Shown in pieces: positions 7,252 to 16,751 of a DNA stretch of 64,000 bases (position 1 is its first letter; each line of letters opens with the position of its first letter). This stretch comes from Villigracilis sp024434165. GTDB lineage: Bacteria > Chloroflexota > Anaerolineae > Anaerolineales > Villigracilaceae. The translations under genes were made by a program, and so were the position numbers. The notes beneath the pieces were generated by a model. The model saw only the letters and a program-made list of their open reading frames with translations. It searched no databases and was not told the DNA's origin. The stretch covers positions 1-64,000 of the forward strand of contig SZPK01000009.1 of assembly GCA_030263665.1 (NCBI GenBank), in the 5' to 3' direction.

Positions 7252-9540
7252 TCATAACGATGACTTTGCCGCCGCCCTTGTCACTTCCACCCTCATTTCT
7301 TCGCCGATCCGCTGCGCCTCGCCGTTTTCCAGTTTTACCAGCGGCAGGATGATGTGGAACTGGCTGCCGGGGAAGTTGACCTCGTCATAGCCGGGACTCT
7401 CCACCCAGATGCGCCCGCCATGCGCCTCGACGATGCCCTTTGACAGCGCCAACCCCAAGCCGGCGCCGCCGCCTTTGAAGCGTGTCTTGCTGGTGGAATG
7501 TTTGCCCAGTTCGCCGGGTTGATAGAATTTGGTGAAAATGATCTCCCGCAGGTTCGGGTCTACGCCCACGCCTGTATCGCTGACCACCACCTCCACGCCG
7601 CCGTTCGGCAGGTTGATGATGGCGGGAATGTGATGACCTGAGATGTAAATCCTGCCTTTGTCCGGCGTGAATTTGACGGCGTTGCGGATGAGATGGTGGA
7701 AAAGTTTCTTCAACAGGTGCGGGTCTGCCTTGACGAGCGGCAGGCTGGGCAGGTCAATGCTCAGGGATTGTCCCCGTTGCGTGAGCGGCTTTGTGTATTC
7801 AAGGCAGACTTCGTGAATCAGATGCGCCAGATCCACCGGCTGGAGGTGCGGCTTGAGGGAACGCGCATCGAGCTGGGCGATGTCGAACATCGAGTCCATC
7901 ACTTCGTGCAGGCGCAGCGTGCCGTCGTAGATACCCTTGATCATCGTTTTGAGGTTTGCGTCCATCCTGGGGTCGTCCATCAGCATTTCGGTGTAGCCCT
8001 TGATGACGGTCAGCGGGGTGCGGAGTTCGTGCGAGGCGATGCTGATGAAGTCGGACTTAGCCTGGTCAATGCGTTGTAATTCCTGATTGTTCTTTTCCAG
8101 CGTGCGGCGCGCCTGGCGCAGTTCCTGGTTCAGGCGCATGAGGTTATCCACCAGGCGGGCGTTTTCCAGCGCCACCGCCGTCTGGTTGGCGTGCGCGCTT
8201 AACACGGAAAGGTCTTCGCGGGTGTAACGGTTGCCGCTCAACTTGGAGCCGAACGCCAGCAGACCGATCCACTGCCTTTTGGCAAAGATGGGAATGTAGA
8301 CCTCTGTGCGAAGCTGGGCAAACCAATCCCGCTCAAAGGAAGGCGAATTTCGAAATGCCGGGAGCAGGTCCAGGTCATATTGAAGAAGCGGTTTTTGTTC
8401 CCGGATGAAATGCGAAGCGACAGGTCCGTTTTCATCCAGTTCCACAGCCACCATTTGTCGTTCCTCGGGGCTGCGCGCCGACCGAAGTTTGTAGGTCTTG
8501 CGTCCGTCCGCCTGCCGTTCGGAATCCACCAAAAAGAGGAAGCCGCGCTCGATCTGCATCGCCTCCAGCATGATGCCGACCGCAATGCTGGCGAGCCGGT
8601 CCATATCGAGGATGTTGCTGATGCTCTCGCTGTATTGATGAATGGTGAGGCTGGCGTCGTACTGGTCGCCTTTCATCCATTTCGTGATGGTGCGCGAGAC
8701 CAGCGAAGTGAGCGGGGCGAAGATCAACGCAATCAACAACGACACGAACGCTCCAGCCAAAAGCGGGCTGAACGTGCTGCTCGCGCCGAAAAGCGCCTGA
8801 ATCAATAAATATCCGCCTACATAAAAACTGACGATGACGACGATGCTGGCAAGATAGATCAGGACGCGGCGCGTGATGTTCTTGAGGTCTGGCACGTAAT
8901 GCGTGCCGACCACATACGCCGCAGTGCCCGCCACCGCCAGCCGCAGGGGCTGCCCGGGGATGACGATGCCGGAAAAAAGGATGATGTCGCCGATGAGTGT
9001 GAAGGCGACCACCGGAAGCCAGTAACTTAAACGTCCGCGAAAGAGCGGCTGGCGCGATTGACGATGGGCGTATGCGAGTGAAAGAATGAAACCGATGATC
9101 AGAATCAACCAGCCCAGAATCGCCCAGGCGGAACCCAGCCGGTTTCGATAGAGGATTAAATTCCCGTTCGTCCAGATGATCTCCGGCAGGTCGAGGGCGT
9201 TGGTTAGAACCAGCGCCAGCCCAAGTCCCCAGAACACCCAATAACCCACCCACAGCCACCACGTATCCCGTTTCAGGAAGGTCTGAAGCGCGATCATCAG
9301 CACTGCCGCCAGGCTGAAGGCGGTATAGGTTTGCAGCTCCTGAAAGAGATAGACCCCTTCTCCGCCCTGCCAGACGGCTTCCGCAACATTGATCACCATG
9401 GCAAGCAGGGAATAAAATACGATCAGCCACGTGGCGCTTGCATGTCCCTCGTCCCGCCGCTGGATCGCATAGAAGATGACGGGCAGATACAGTGCGCCCA
9501 GAAATAGAAGCACGATGAAACGGATGAGCATTGGTTCCAT
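7252..9540 (-). CDS. 7TM-GAF sensor histidine kinase
   Basis: 762 residues. The N-terminal ~290 residues hold about nine hydrophobic segments, of which the first seven resemble the histidine-kinase N-terminal 7TM sensor region. A GAF domain follows (about 310-465), then a short coiled coil, HisKA with S-H-E-L-R-T-P-L-T (phospho-acceptor His504), and a HATPase domain with N-A-V-K-F-T-P (N box), D-T-G-V-G-V (G1) and G-A-G-L-G-L-A (G2). It should autophosphorylate in response to a ligand bound in the membrane or GAF domain. No response regulator gene adjoins it, so its partner is encoded elsewhere. It is divergent from the GH13 gene with only 54 bp between starts. Confidence 0.95.
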   Translation of the reverse strand: MEPMLIRFIVLLFLGALYLPVIFYAIQRRDEGHASATWLIVFYSLLAMVINVAEAVWQGGEGVYLFQELQTYTAFSLAAVLMIALQTFLKRDTWWLWVGYWVFWGLGLALVLTNALDLPEIIWTNGNLILYRNRLGSAWAILGWLILIIGFILSLAYAHRQSRQPLFRGRLSYWLPVVAFTLIGDIILFSGIVIPGQPLRLAVAGTAAYVVGTHYVPDLKNITRRVLIYLASIVVIVSFYVGGYLLIQALFGASSTFSPLLAGAFVSLLIALIFAPLTSLVSRTITKWMKGDQYDASLTIHQYSESISNILDMDRLASIAVGIMLEAMQIERGFLFLVDSERQADGRKTYKLRSARSPEERQMVAVELDENGPVASHFIREQKPLLQYDLDLLPAFRNSPSFERDWFAQLRTEVYIPIFAKRQWIGLLAFGSKLSGNRYTREDLSVLSAHANQTAVALENARLVDNLMRLNQELRQARRTLEKNNQELQRIDQAKSDFISIASHELRTPLTVIKGYTEMLMDDPRMDANLKTMIKGIYDGTLRLHEVMDSMFDIAQLDARSLKPHLQPVDLAHLIHEVCLEYTKPLTQRGQSLSIDLPSLPLVKADPHLLKKLFHHLIRNAVKFTPDKGRIYISGHHIPAIINLPNGGVEVVVSDTGVGVDPNLREIIFTKFYQPGELGKHSTSKTRFKGGGAGLGLALSKGIVEAHGGRIWVESPGYDEVNFPGSQFHIILPLVKLENGEAQRIGEEMRVEVTRAAAKSSL

Positions 9541-9594
9541 AAAAGTAGGGCGATTCTACTCGAAATCATTCAGGAATAGGTTATCATTGTTGTT

Positions 9595-12471
9595 ATGCTG
9601 ACATCCCGCGCCTCCCGCCTCAAATACAATTTCTCGCAGGATTTCTTCCGCCCGGATGGACATGTGGTCTTTGCAGATTTTGCGTCCGCCCGGGCGTTTG
9701 CCGCCCAAATGGCAGCGCTTCGTTCGGACCCGGTAGCGGTCTCCGACATTTATGCGCTTTCCCTGCTCGACGAGGCGTACCACATCCTTCTCAAACATTA
9801 TTACAGCCGTTACACCGGCGTGATGGGACGCGCGATGGGGATTCTGCAATCCAGCCTCGGCTCCAAATACGACCTCACCCTGACAAAGTTCACGGACGAA
9901 TTCCCGCCCATGCCGGTATTTCGCGGCGAAGTGACAGCGGGCGTGTATCTTTCCACGCAGATTCCCAACTTCGGCGATTTCGGGCGTGGCGTGCGCGCCG
10001 CCGCCATCGAAGAGATACTGCTTATCAGCAATGCCAACCGGAACCCCGCCGCCAGCCGCTATCGCGAGCTGTTCGATGAATCCGTCTTGCAGGGTTCGTC
10101 TTACAAGGAATTCATCGGACGACTGCTGGAGTTCTTTGCGCAGCAACCCGGCTTGGGCGACGGCAAAGCCGGGCAGGGCGAAACGCTTACCGAACTTCTC
10201 GAAGGTCCCATCAAAGTCTCGCCCGATTCGCTTGAAGGGCAATTGAAATTCATCCTTGAAAAATGGGGCTACCTGCTCGGCGCGGAATTTTCCACCCGCA
10301 TCCTGCGCGGGGTGGATTACCTGCGCGAGGAAATCATCCGCAAGCACGGACCGCTCGACACCTTCAGCGCCGAAACCTATGTTCCCACGTTTACCGGGCA
10401 TGATTACGCTGAATACGAACGCTACAGCCCCGACCAGGAGTGGATGCCGCGCCTCGTCCTGGTTGCCAAGAACACCTATGTCTGGCTCGACCAACTCTCG
10501 AAGAAGTATGGGCGCGAGATCAAACACCTCGACCAAATCCCCGATGAAGAATTGGATTTGCTCGCCTCGCGCGGCTTCACCGGTTTGTGGCTGATCGGCT
10601 TGTGGGAGCGCAGCCGCGCTTCGCAAAGAATCAAACAGCGCATGGGGCAGGCGGATGCGGTCGCTTCGGCATATTCGCTGAATTCTTACGACATCGCCGA
10701 AGATTTGGGAGGATGGGGCGGATTGGAGAATTTGAGAAGCCGGGCATGGCAGCGCGGCATCCGTCTCTCCGCCGATATGGTTCCCAACCACATGGGCATT
10801 GATTCAAAATGGGTGGTCGAACATCCGGATTGGTTCTTATCCTTGTCGTACCCGCCCTATCCTTCCTACTCGTTTAAATCCGAAAACCTTTCCGACGATT
10901 TACGCGTGGGCATTTACCTCGAAGACCATTATTACGACAAGACCGATGCCGCCGTCGTCTTTCAACGGCGCGATTTGCAAACCGGCGACCTGCGCTACAT
11001 CTACCACGGCAACGACGGCACCTCCTTCCCGTGGAACGATACCGCCCAACTGGATTACACCAAACCCGAAGTCCGCGAGGCGGTGATTCAAACCATCCTG
11101 CACGTGGCGCGCAACTTTCCCGTCATCCGTTTCGATGCGGCAATGACGCTCGCCAAGAAGCACATCCAGCGCCTGTGGTTCCCCGAACCGGGCGCGGGCG
11201 GCGCGATTCCCTCGCGCGCGCAGTTCGGCATGACCAAAGCCGAGTTCGATGAAAAAATCCCCGTCGAGTTCTGGCGCGAGGTGGTGGACCGCGTCGCCGC
11301 CGAAGTTCCAGATACCCTGCTGCTCGCCGAAGCCTTCTGGCTGATGGAAGGATATTTCGTCCGCACGCTGGGGATGCACCGCGTGTACAACTCCGCGTTC
11401 ATGCACATGCTGCGCGATGAAGATAACGCCAAGTACCGCATGGCGATCAAAAACACGCTGGAGTTCGACCCGCAAATCCTCAAGCGCTACGTCAACTTCA
11501 TGAACAATCCAGACGAAAAGACCGCCGTCGAACAGTTCGGCAAAGGCGACAAATATTTCGGTATCTGTACGCTGCTCGCCACCCTGCCGGGTCTGCCCAT
11601 GTTCGGTCACGGACAGATCGAAGGTTTTGCTGAAAAATACGGGATGGAGTTCCGCCGCCCGAAATGGGAGGAGACTCCCGATGGCGGCTTGATCCAAGCC
11701 CACGAGTGGCGAATCTTCCCGCTTCTTCACCGCCGCTTCCTGTTTGCCGACGTGGAGAATTTTCTGCTCTTCGATTTTTATCTACCCAACGGCAGCGTGG
11801 ATGAAAACGTCTTCGCATATTCCAATCGCGCCAATAATGAGCGCGGGCTGGTCATCTACCACAACAAATTTGCCGATACCAAAGGCTGGATCAAAACCTC
11901 CGCCGCCGCACTCGATAAAGCCACGGGCAAACTCAAACGCAACAATCTTGCTGAAGGCTTGGCGTTGCCGCGCGAAGGCTACGTGATCTTCAAGGATTAC
12001 GCCTCGCAATTGGAATATATCCGTTCGTGCAGGGAAATCTGGGAAAAGGGGTTGTACGTGGAGTTGGGCGCCTACCAGTGCCACGCCTTCATGGACTTCC
12101 GCTTTGTCGGAGATAGGGAGTGGGGCGAAATTTATCGCGCCCTCAACGGCGCAGGCGTGCCGTCCATGCAGGAAGAGTGGCGGAAGTGGTTTGCAAAAGA
12201 TGAAGGGGCAGGGATTGTGCTGAGCGATAGAGAGGGGAAGAAGAAAAAAGAAAGCGCCGCCCGCAAACCGGCGGCTAAGAAAACGCCGCCCCATGCAAAA
12301 ACGGTTAAAAAACAGAAAACAAGCGCAAAGCCGAAAGTGGACGGAAAAGGGCAGACCGGGAGTAAAAAGACGAAACCCGCCACAGCCAAGCCGGTCAAAG
12401 GGAAAAAGAAAACTACAACTAGGAAAAAGCCGTCAACGCCAAAGGCTGGCAAACCGGTAAAGAAAAAATAG
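9595..12471 (+). CDS. GH13 alpha-amylase-family protein with Lys/Ala/Pro-rich tail
   Basis: 958 residues. A long N-terminal helical region (1-~310) precedes a GH13 TIM barrel. Region I is A-D-M-V-P-N-H, region II R-F-D-A-A-M-T (nucleophile Asp514), region III L-A-E-A-F-W (acid/base Glu579). Region IV reads F-M-N-N-P-D-E: the transition-state Asp is kept (Asp640) but the usual preceding His is Pro. The last ~80 residues are a histone H1-like Lys/Ala/Pro/Thr tail, probably disordered. The catalytic triad suggests an active alpha-glucan or trehalose-type enzyme; the substrate is unknown. No signal peptide is seen, so it is probably cytoplasmic (glycogen or maltodextrin metabolism). Confidence 0.9.
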   Translation: MLTSRASRLKYNFSQDFFRPDGHVVFADFASARAFAAQMAALRSDPVAVSDIYALSLLDEAYHILLKHYYSRYTGVMGRAMGILQSSLGSKYDLTLTKFTDEFPPMPVFRGEVTAGVYLSTQIPNFGDFGRGVRAAAIEEILLISNANRNPAASRYRELFDESVLQGSSYKEFIGRLLEFFAQQPGLGDGKAGQGETLTELLEGPIKVSPDSLEGQLKFILEKWGYLLGAEFSTRILRGVDYLREEIIRKHGPLDTFSAETYVPTFTGHDYAEYERYSPDQEWMPRLVLVAKNTYVWLDQLSKKYGREIKHLDQIPDEELDLLASRGFTGLWLIGLWERSRASQRIKQRMGQADAVASAYSLNSYDIAEDLGGWGGLENLRSRAWQRGIRLSADMVPNHMGIDSKWVVEHPDWFLSLSYPPYPSYSFKSENLSDDLRVGIYLEDHYYDKTDAAVVFQRRDLQTGDLRYIYHGNDGTSFPWNDTAQLDYTKPEVREAVIQTILHVARNFPVIRFDAAMTLAKKHIQRLWFPEPGAGGAIPSRAQFGMTKAEFDEKIPVEFWREVVDRVAAEVPDTLLLAEAFWLMEGYFVRTLGMHRVYNSAFMHMLRDEDNAKYRMAIKNTLEFDPQILKRYVNFMNNPDEKTAVEQFGKGDKYFGICTLLATLPGLPMFGHGQIEGFAEKYGMEFRRPKWEETPDGGLIQAHEWRIFPLLHRRFLFADVENFLLFDFYLPNGSVDENVFAYSNRANNERGLVIYHNKFADTKGWIKTSAAALDKATGKLKRNNLAEGLALPREGYVIFKDYASQLEYIRSCREIWEKGLYVELGAYQCHAFMDFRFVGDREWGEIYRALNGAGVPSMQEEWRKWFAKDEGAGIVLSDREGKKKKESAARKPAAKKTPPHAKTVKKQKTSAKPKVDGKGQTGSKKTKPATAKPVKGKKKTTTRKKPSTPKAGKPVKKK

Positions 12472-12494
12472 GCGCTGGCTATACCCTGCAATTG

Positions 12495-15400
12495 CTACTT
12501 TTGAATCCCCCATATCCGCACTGTGCCGTCGAGCGAGCCGGAAGCCAGGGTTTTTCCGTCCGGCGCAAAGGCAATGCTAAGCACCCGATCCGTGTGCCCT
12601 GTGTAGATTTCGATCTGCAGGTTTTCACTCACACTCCAAAGATGGACTCTCTCGTCCCAGGACCCGGCGACCACCATTTTGCCGTCCGGCGAGAAGGCAA
12701 CGCTGGAAACCTCGAAATAATTATCGGCAATCCGCTGACGCGAGCCATCGCTGACATTCCAAAAAATGATGGTTCTGTCGTACGAGCCGGAGGCAAGCGT
12801 TTTTCCATCCGGCGAGAAGGCAATGCTGGAAACAATCCCACTATGTCCTTCCAGGATCTGATAAAACGCGCCGTCGCTGATGCTCCATAGATGGATCAAC
12901 GCATCCGCCGAGCCTGCGGCGAGGATTTGTCCGTTTGGCGAGAAGGCAACGCTGAAGATGTTATCCCCGCTTCCCTCGAAAGTGCGGAGAAGCGAGCCGT
13001 CGCGCACGCGCCACAGGCGGATGGTGTCGTCGTCGGAGCCTGAAGCGAGGGTTTCTCCATCGGGTGAAAAGGCAACGGTATTGACGTCCTCCTGATGCCC
13101 TCCAAGAGTCAGGAGGGGCGAACCATCGCTTACACGCCAGAGTCGAACGGTATTGTCCGCGGAACCCGAAGCGATGATTTGCCCATCGGGTGAAAAAGCA
13201 ACGCTTTTCACCTCAGCCGAATGTCCTGAAAGTGTCAGCAGAAGCATGCCGTCATGGGCGCGCCATACGCGGATGGTGTTGCTCCATGAACTGGAAGCCA
13301 GCATTTGTCCGTCCGGCGAATAGGCGATGCTGTAAGCGACGCCGGAGCTCCCGCCCAGGGTTTGGAGGTGGAGACCCGTAACAGCGGTTCCAAGTCGGAT
13401 TGTATTGTCCAGCGAGCCGGAAGCCAGAATCTCTCCATCGGGCGAAAAGACAACGCTGAGAACCGCTTCCTCATGCGCATCAATGGCGCGGGAAGAATTC
13501 GCTCTTAAATCCCAGAGGATGATGGACGCGTCCTCCGACCCGGATGCAAGCCAGTTTCCGTCAGGCGAGTAGGCAACGCAATTAACCTTGCGGTCGTGCC
13601 TCAACAAGGTTTTGATTAGGGAACCGTCGCTGACACGCCACAAGCCAATGCTTTCGTCCGCCGAGCCGGAAGCCAATGTTGTTCCATCCGGTGAGAAGGT
13701 GACGCTCAGGACGGCATTTGTATGTCCCCCAAGCGCTTGAAGCAGCGAACCATTGCCAACACGCCACAGCCGGATGGACCTGTCGTTTGAGCCGGAAGCC
13801 AGAATTTGTCCGTCGGGGGAGAAGGCAACGCTGTTGACGGAAGATGTGTGCCCGGAAAGAGTCTGAAGCAAGGTCCCATCGTTGAAATCCCACAAGCGGA
13901 TGGTGTTATCGTATGAGCCGGAAGCCAGCGTCTGCCCATCTGGCGAGAATGCCAGACTGTACACATCGCCGGAATGTCCTTCGAGGGTTTGCAGGAGCGA
14001 GCCGTCGCTGATGCGCCAGAGGCGAATGGTGTCATCCCATGAACTGGATGCCAGTGTTTTTCCATCAGACGAGAAGGCAATGGCGAGAATCCAGTTGTTG
14101 GTTCCGATCTGCAGCTCCTGGGCGAGGGTGGCTGCCTCAAAAATGTAAATCCCGTACGATGTTGCCGCGGCGAGTTTACTCCCATCCGGTGAATACACCA
14201 CCTGGTTGACAGTCCCTCTGCCCCAGCGCGCAAGTTGAATTGCCTGCTTGGCGTTTTCGGGTGTGATTTTCTCCGGCTTGAACGGCACGGGGAGTCCTTC
14301 CAAAACAGGCAGGGAGATCGCCTCCGGATTCATTGGCGGAACAAATAATGTGGCAGTAGGCGTTTCAATCGCTTCGGTTGTGGATGCCTCACCTGTGGAT
14401 ACCGGTGGGGGAGCGCCGGTTGCAATGGAGGATGGGCTGGTCGAATCGTTCAAACCCCAGATGCCCCACGCTAGAAGGATGAGCCCTGTCACGCCGAGAA
14501 GCGCCCATTTGAGGATGGTTGTCTGCCCCGGCGAGAGCGCAGGTAGTTTTCTTTTCTCGGAAATCTCGGGCAGTGTCCGCTCGACTTTTTCGTTTGTCCC
14601 TTCCATTGGTTTGGCTTGCCCAGCCTGCAGGGATGCGGCTTGTTCGATCTGCCTGCGAATGAACCGCCCGGTTTGGGTGAAGAATCCCGCTGCATCCTCT
14701 TCGCGGATGGATTCAAGGGCTTTTGATGCAGCCTCCGAAACGCTGCGGCTGTCATCTTCCCGGGCTAGTTTTTCCAGGGCTTCCCGGGCGGAACGAACCA
14801 AACCCAGGTTCTTGCCATGCAGCAATTTTGCCAGTTGTTGCACGGCGGCAATGCGAATATCCGAAAAGGGATTATCCATGGACTGAATTAGCGCAGCCGG
14901 CAGGGGAACGGGTTTAATATCCTCGACGGGCATATTTTCCCGCAGGACAATTTCACCCTGTTGTTTGCTCGAAAATTTCGAGGGGGTTTGTTTGGGCGTG
15001 GAAAGTTTTACTTTTTCATAAGCGTAGTCGTACAATTCGTCCACCGTGATGCGCCCGTCGCTGTCGCGATCCGCCTCGCCCTCCAGCCCCTTCACCAGAA
15101 AGTGTGTGAACAGCGAATTATCGGTCTCGCCGATCACTTGGTCGCCCTCCCAGGCGTATTGGGTGGAGTCGCTGGCAGTCAGGATGATGCGCCCGTAGCC
15201 CGCCTCGAAGGCGGCGGCGGTTCCAATGCTCACGCCTGTGGCGGCTTTTGTCCCCTGCGGGAACGCGCCGCTGTTGCAGCAATCGAGGATCAGCACCTGC
15301 CGCTTCGAACGGCTTTGATCCATCACTTCGCGGATGAAATCCGATTTGACGGCGGTGGAGCGCAGCCGGAAACGGTTGGTATTCTTGACCGCCAGATACA

Positions 15401-15671
15401 ACGCGCCGAGTTCGTCGCGCACGCCGTGCCCGGAGAAATAGAGAACCAGCAGGTCATCGGGTTTTCTTTGGTTGAAAAAGTTATCAACCGCTTCGATGAC
15501 GGCGGGGGATGCCTGATTCATCAAGACGTCCACCTGATCGAACCCGCAAATATTCGATTCCCTGAGAACACGGGCAAAATCTTCCGCGTCCCTGCCGGGG
15601 GCGGTCAGCTGCGCCAGCCCCGGATCGGTATATTCCGTGTTGCCGATGATCAGGGCGTATTTCACGCTCAT
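12495..15671 (-). CDS. Caspase (C14/metacaspase-like) protein with EF-hand, TM helix and 14 WD40 repeats
   Basis: 1058 residues. Residues 1-245 form a caspase-fold peptidase with the His motif Y-F-S-G-H-G (His82) and the Cys motif L-D-C-C-N-S-G (Cys132). An EF-hand-like loop D-R-D-S-D-G-R-I-T-V-D-E (201-212) lies inside it, suggesting Ca2+ control. A helical HEAT-like stretch (~255-325) and one TM helix (~386-407) follow. The C-terminal ~580 residues carry 14 WD40 repeats, enough for two seven-bladed propellers. The peptidase is predicted inside and the propellers outside, or the reverse; orientation is uncertain. The ATG overlaps the stop of the upstream EACC1-like gene (ATGA), so they are translationally coupled. 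Such caspase-repeat proteins are linked to conflict or programmed-death systems. Confidence 0.93.
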   Translation of the reverse strand: MSVKYALIIGNTEYTDPGLAQLTAPGRDAEDFARVLRESNICGFDQVDVLMNQASPAVIEAVDNFFNQRKPDDLLVLYFSGHGVRDELGALYLAVKNTNRFRLRSTAVKSDFIREVMDQSRSKRQVLILDCCNSGAFPQGTKAATGVSIGTAAAFEAGYGRIILTASDSTQYAWEGDQVIGETDNSLFTHFLVKGLEGEADRDSDGRITVDELYDYAYEKVKLSTPKQTPSKFSSKQQGEIVLRENMPVEDIKPVPLPAALIQSMDNPFSDIRIAAVQQLAKLLHGKNLGLVRSAREALEKLAREDDSRSVSEAASKALESIREEDAAGFFTQTGRFIRRQIEQAASLQAGQAKPMEGTNEKVERTLPEISEKRKLPALSPGQTTILKWALLGVTGLILLAWGIWGLNDSTSPSSIATGAPPPVSTGEASTTEAIETPTATLFVPPMNPEAISLPVLEGLPVPFKPEKITPENAKQAIQLARWGRGTVNQVVYSPDGSKLAAATSYGIYIFEAATLAQELQIGTNNWILAIAFSSDGKTLASSSWDDTIRLWRISDGSLLQTLEGHSGDVYSLAFSPDGQTLASGSYDNTIRLWDFNDGTLLQTLSGHTSSVNSVAFSPDGQILASGSNDRSIRLWRVGNGSLLQALGGHTNAVLSVTFSPDGTTLASGSADESIGLWRVSDGSLIKTLLRHDRKVNCVAYSPDGNWLASGSEDASIILWDLRANSSRAIDAHEEAVLSVVFSPDGEILASGSLDNTIRLGTAVTGLHLQTLGGSSGVAYSIAYSPDGQMLASSSWSNTIRVWRAHDGMLLLTLSGHSAEVKSVAFSPDGQIIASGSADNTVRLWRVSDGSPLLTLGGHQEDVNTVAFSPDGETLASGSDDDTIRLWRVRDGSLLRTFEGSGDNIFSVAFSPNGQILAAGSADALIHLWSISDGAFYQILEGHSGIVSSIAFSPDGKTLASGSYDRTIIFWNVSDGSRQRIADNYFEVSSVAFSPDGKMVVAGSWDERVHLWSVSENLQIEIYTGHTDRVLSIAFAPDGKTLASGSLDGTVRIWGIQK

Positions 15672-16033
15672 TTCTTCCCGCGCTTGTCGAGCGATTTAAG
15701 CAGTTTTTCAAGTTCTTCCGGCGGTCCTTCGAATTCGATTCCCTTGCCTTTGAATTTTACGGTGCGCCCCTGTCCGCGCATCACCCACGCCTGCACAAAG
15801 GCAATCAAGCCCGGCACGGCGGCGGGCAGAACTTCCAGCGCGATTGTCCCAATCGTGATTGGATCGCCTTTGCTGCCTTCCGGGGCAGCCCCTGCGGAAA
15901 CAAGATTGGCAGACTCCACCTGGGTTTCCCGTAATTCCCTCAGCAAGTTGCGGGTCATTTCGTCCACTTCTTCTTCGGTTGCGTCCTCAGCCAAGACACT
16001 GAGTTCCAGTTCGATTGCATCTTCTCTTGACAT
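15668..16033 (-). CDS. Small EACC1-like membrane protein coupled to the caspase gene
   Basis: 121 residues from the ATG at 16033; the frame continues upstream but without a better start. An acidic N-terminus (helical, ~1-45) precedes a Gly/Pro-containing linker. A hydrophobic segment (~68-92, L-P-A-A-V-P-G-L-I-A-F-V-Q-A-W) is followed at once by a basic beta-hairpin (G-R-T-V-K-F-K-G-K-G-I-E-F-E-G) and a closing P-E-E-L-E-K-L-L helix. This matches what I know of effector-associated constant component 1 (EACC1) proteins, which accompany caspase, trypsin or TIR effectors in NTP-dependent conflict systems. The assignment is by pattern only. Its stop overlaps the caspase start by 4 bp. Confidence 0.7.
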   Translation of the reverse strand: MSREDAIELELSVLAEDATEEEVDEMTRNLLRELRETQVESANLVSAGAAPEGSKGDPITIGTIALEVLPAAVPGLIAFVQAWVMRGQGRTVKFKGKGIEFEGPPEELEKLLKSLDKRGKK

Positions 16034-16148
16034 AAACGGCCCTGCCTTCGCCTTTTCGGTCGAATAACGGATTGTGGAGTACACTATCATTATAGGTAAA
16101 AACCGGATAAATACAACAATCAACCCCCCAAATTCCAAGCGAGGTTTC

Positions 16149-16547
16149 ATGAAACTCAAACTCTACCTCATTACGTTGACCGCCTTCCTCGGTATTGACG
16201 CGCTCTGGCTGGGGGTGGTCGCACCGTCGTTCTATCGTTCGCAGATCGGCTTTCTCATGGCAGATACGCCCAACCTGCCTGCGGCGGGAGCCTTCTATTT
16301 GATTTTTATCCTCGGCATGGTGACCTTTGTCGTCGAGCCGGGGCTGCGGGTGGAACCGCTTTCGCATACCGTAATGCGCGGCGGGCTGTTCGGGCTGGTT
16401 GCGTACGCCACGTATGACCTGACCAATCTTGCCACGCTCGAAGGCTGGTCCCTGCTCGTCACGGTTGTGGACATGGCATGGGGGACCGTGCTCAGCGGAC
16501 TTGCAGCGCTGGTCAGTGTTTGGGCGGGGAAAGGCTTTATTAAGTAG
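16149..16547 (+). CDS. DUF2177 family membrane protein
   Basis: 132 residues with four hydrophobic segments. The start at 16149 has a GCGAGG box. DUF2177 hallmarks are visible: D-A-L-W-L-G near the N-terminus, F-Y-x-x-x-I-G, and near the middle R-G-G-L-F-G-L-V-A-Y-A-T-Y-D-L-T-N-L-A-T followed by a D-M-A-W-G motif. The family is a small integral membrane protein of unknown function widespread in bacteria. It is divergent from the EACC1-like/caspase operon. Confidence 0.9.
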   Translation: MKLKLYLITLTAFLGIDALWLGVVAPSFYRSQIGFLMADTPNLPAAGAFYLIFILGMVTFVVEPGLRVEPLSHTVMRGGLFGLVAYATYDLTNLATLEGWSLLVTVVDMAWGTVLSGLAALVSVWAGKGFIK

Positions 16548-16659
16548 CGCCCACTCCATGTCAAGCCGGATGCGTGTAGGCAGATTAGGGCAGTATAAGC
16601 CGCAGACCATATCCACCCTACAACTTCCATACGAATCCGTATCAATTCGATTTTCATTA

Positions 16660-16688
16660 TTGACTTGCACTTTGAAAAGTACTATACT
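16660..16688 (+). promoter_or_regulatory. Sigma70-type promoter of the SWIM leader
   Basis: TTGACT (16660-16665), 17-bp spacer, TATACT (16683-16688). Transcription would begin near 16695. Confidence 0.75.
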
Positions 16689-16712
16689 CGCCGCATACGA
16701 GGTGACGCCGTC

Positions 16713-16748
16713 ATGAGCTTATTTTACGGAGACCCCAAAATTTGTTGA
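16713..16748 (+). CDS. Candidate 11-residue leader peptide
   Basis: A tiny frame, ATG to TGA, encoding M-S-L-F-Y-G-D-P-K-I-C, with GAGGTG 8 bases before the ATG. It sits about 18 bases after the predicted transcription start and ends 3 bases before the attenuator-like hairpin. Position suggests a translated leader that controls the hairpin; coding is not proven and the peptide has no obvious run of one amino acid. Confidence 0.4.
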   Translation: MSLFYGDPKIC

Positions 16749-16751
16749 TGC

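Noticed and set aside
9556..10791. 411-codon minus-strand frame inside the GH13 gene.
   Set aside because: Shadow frame of a GC-rich gene; no recognised motifs.
16695..16750. Leader before the SWIM gene as a guanidine-III or other known riboswitch (it contains ACGAGGTG-like and ACGG words).
   Set aside because: The full consensus and pseudoknot pairing cannot be made. The leader-peptide and terminator layout explains the region better.
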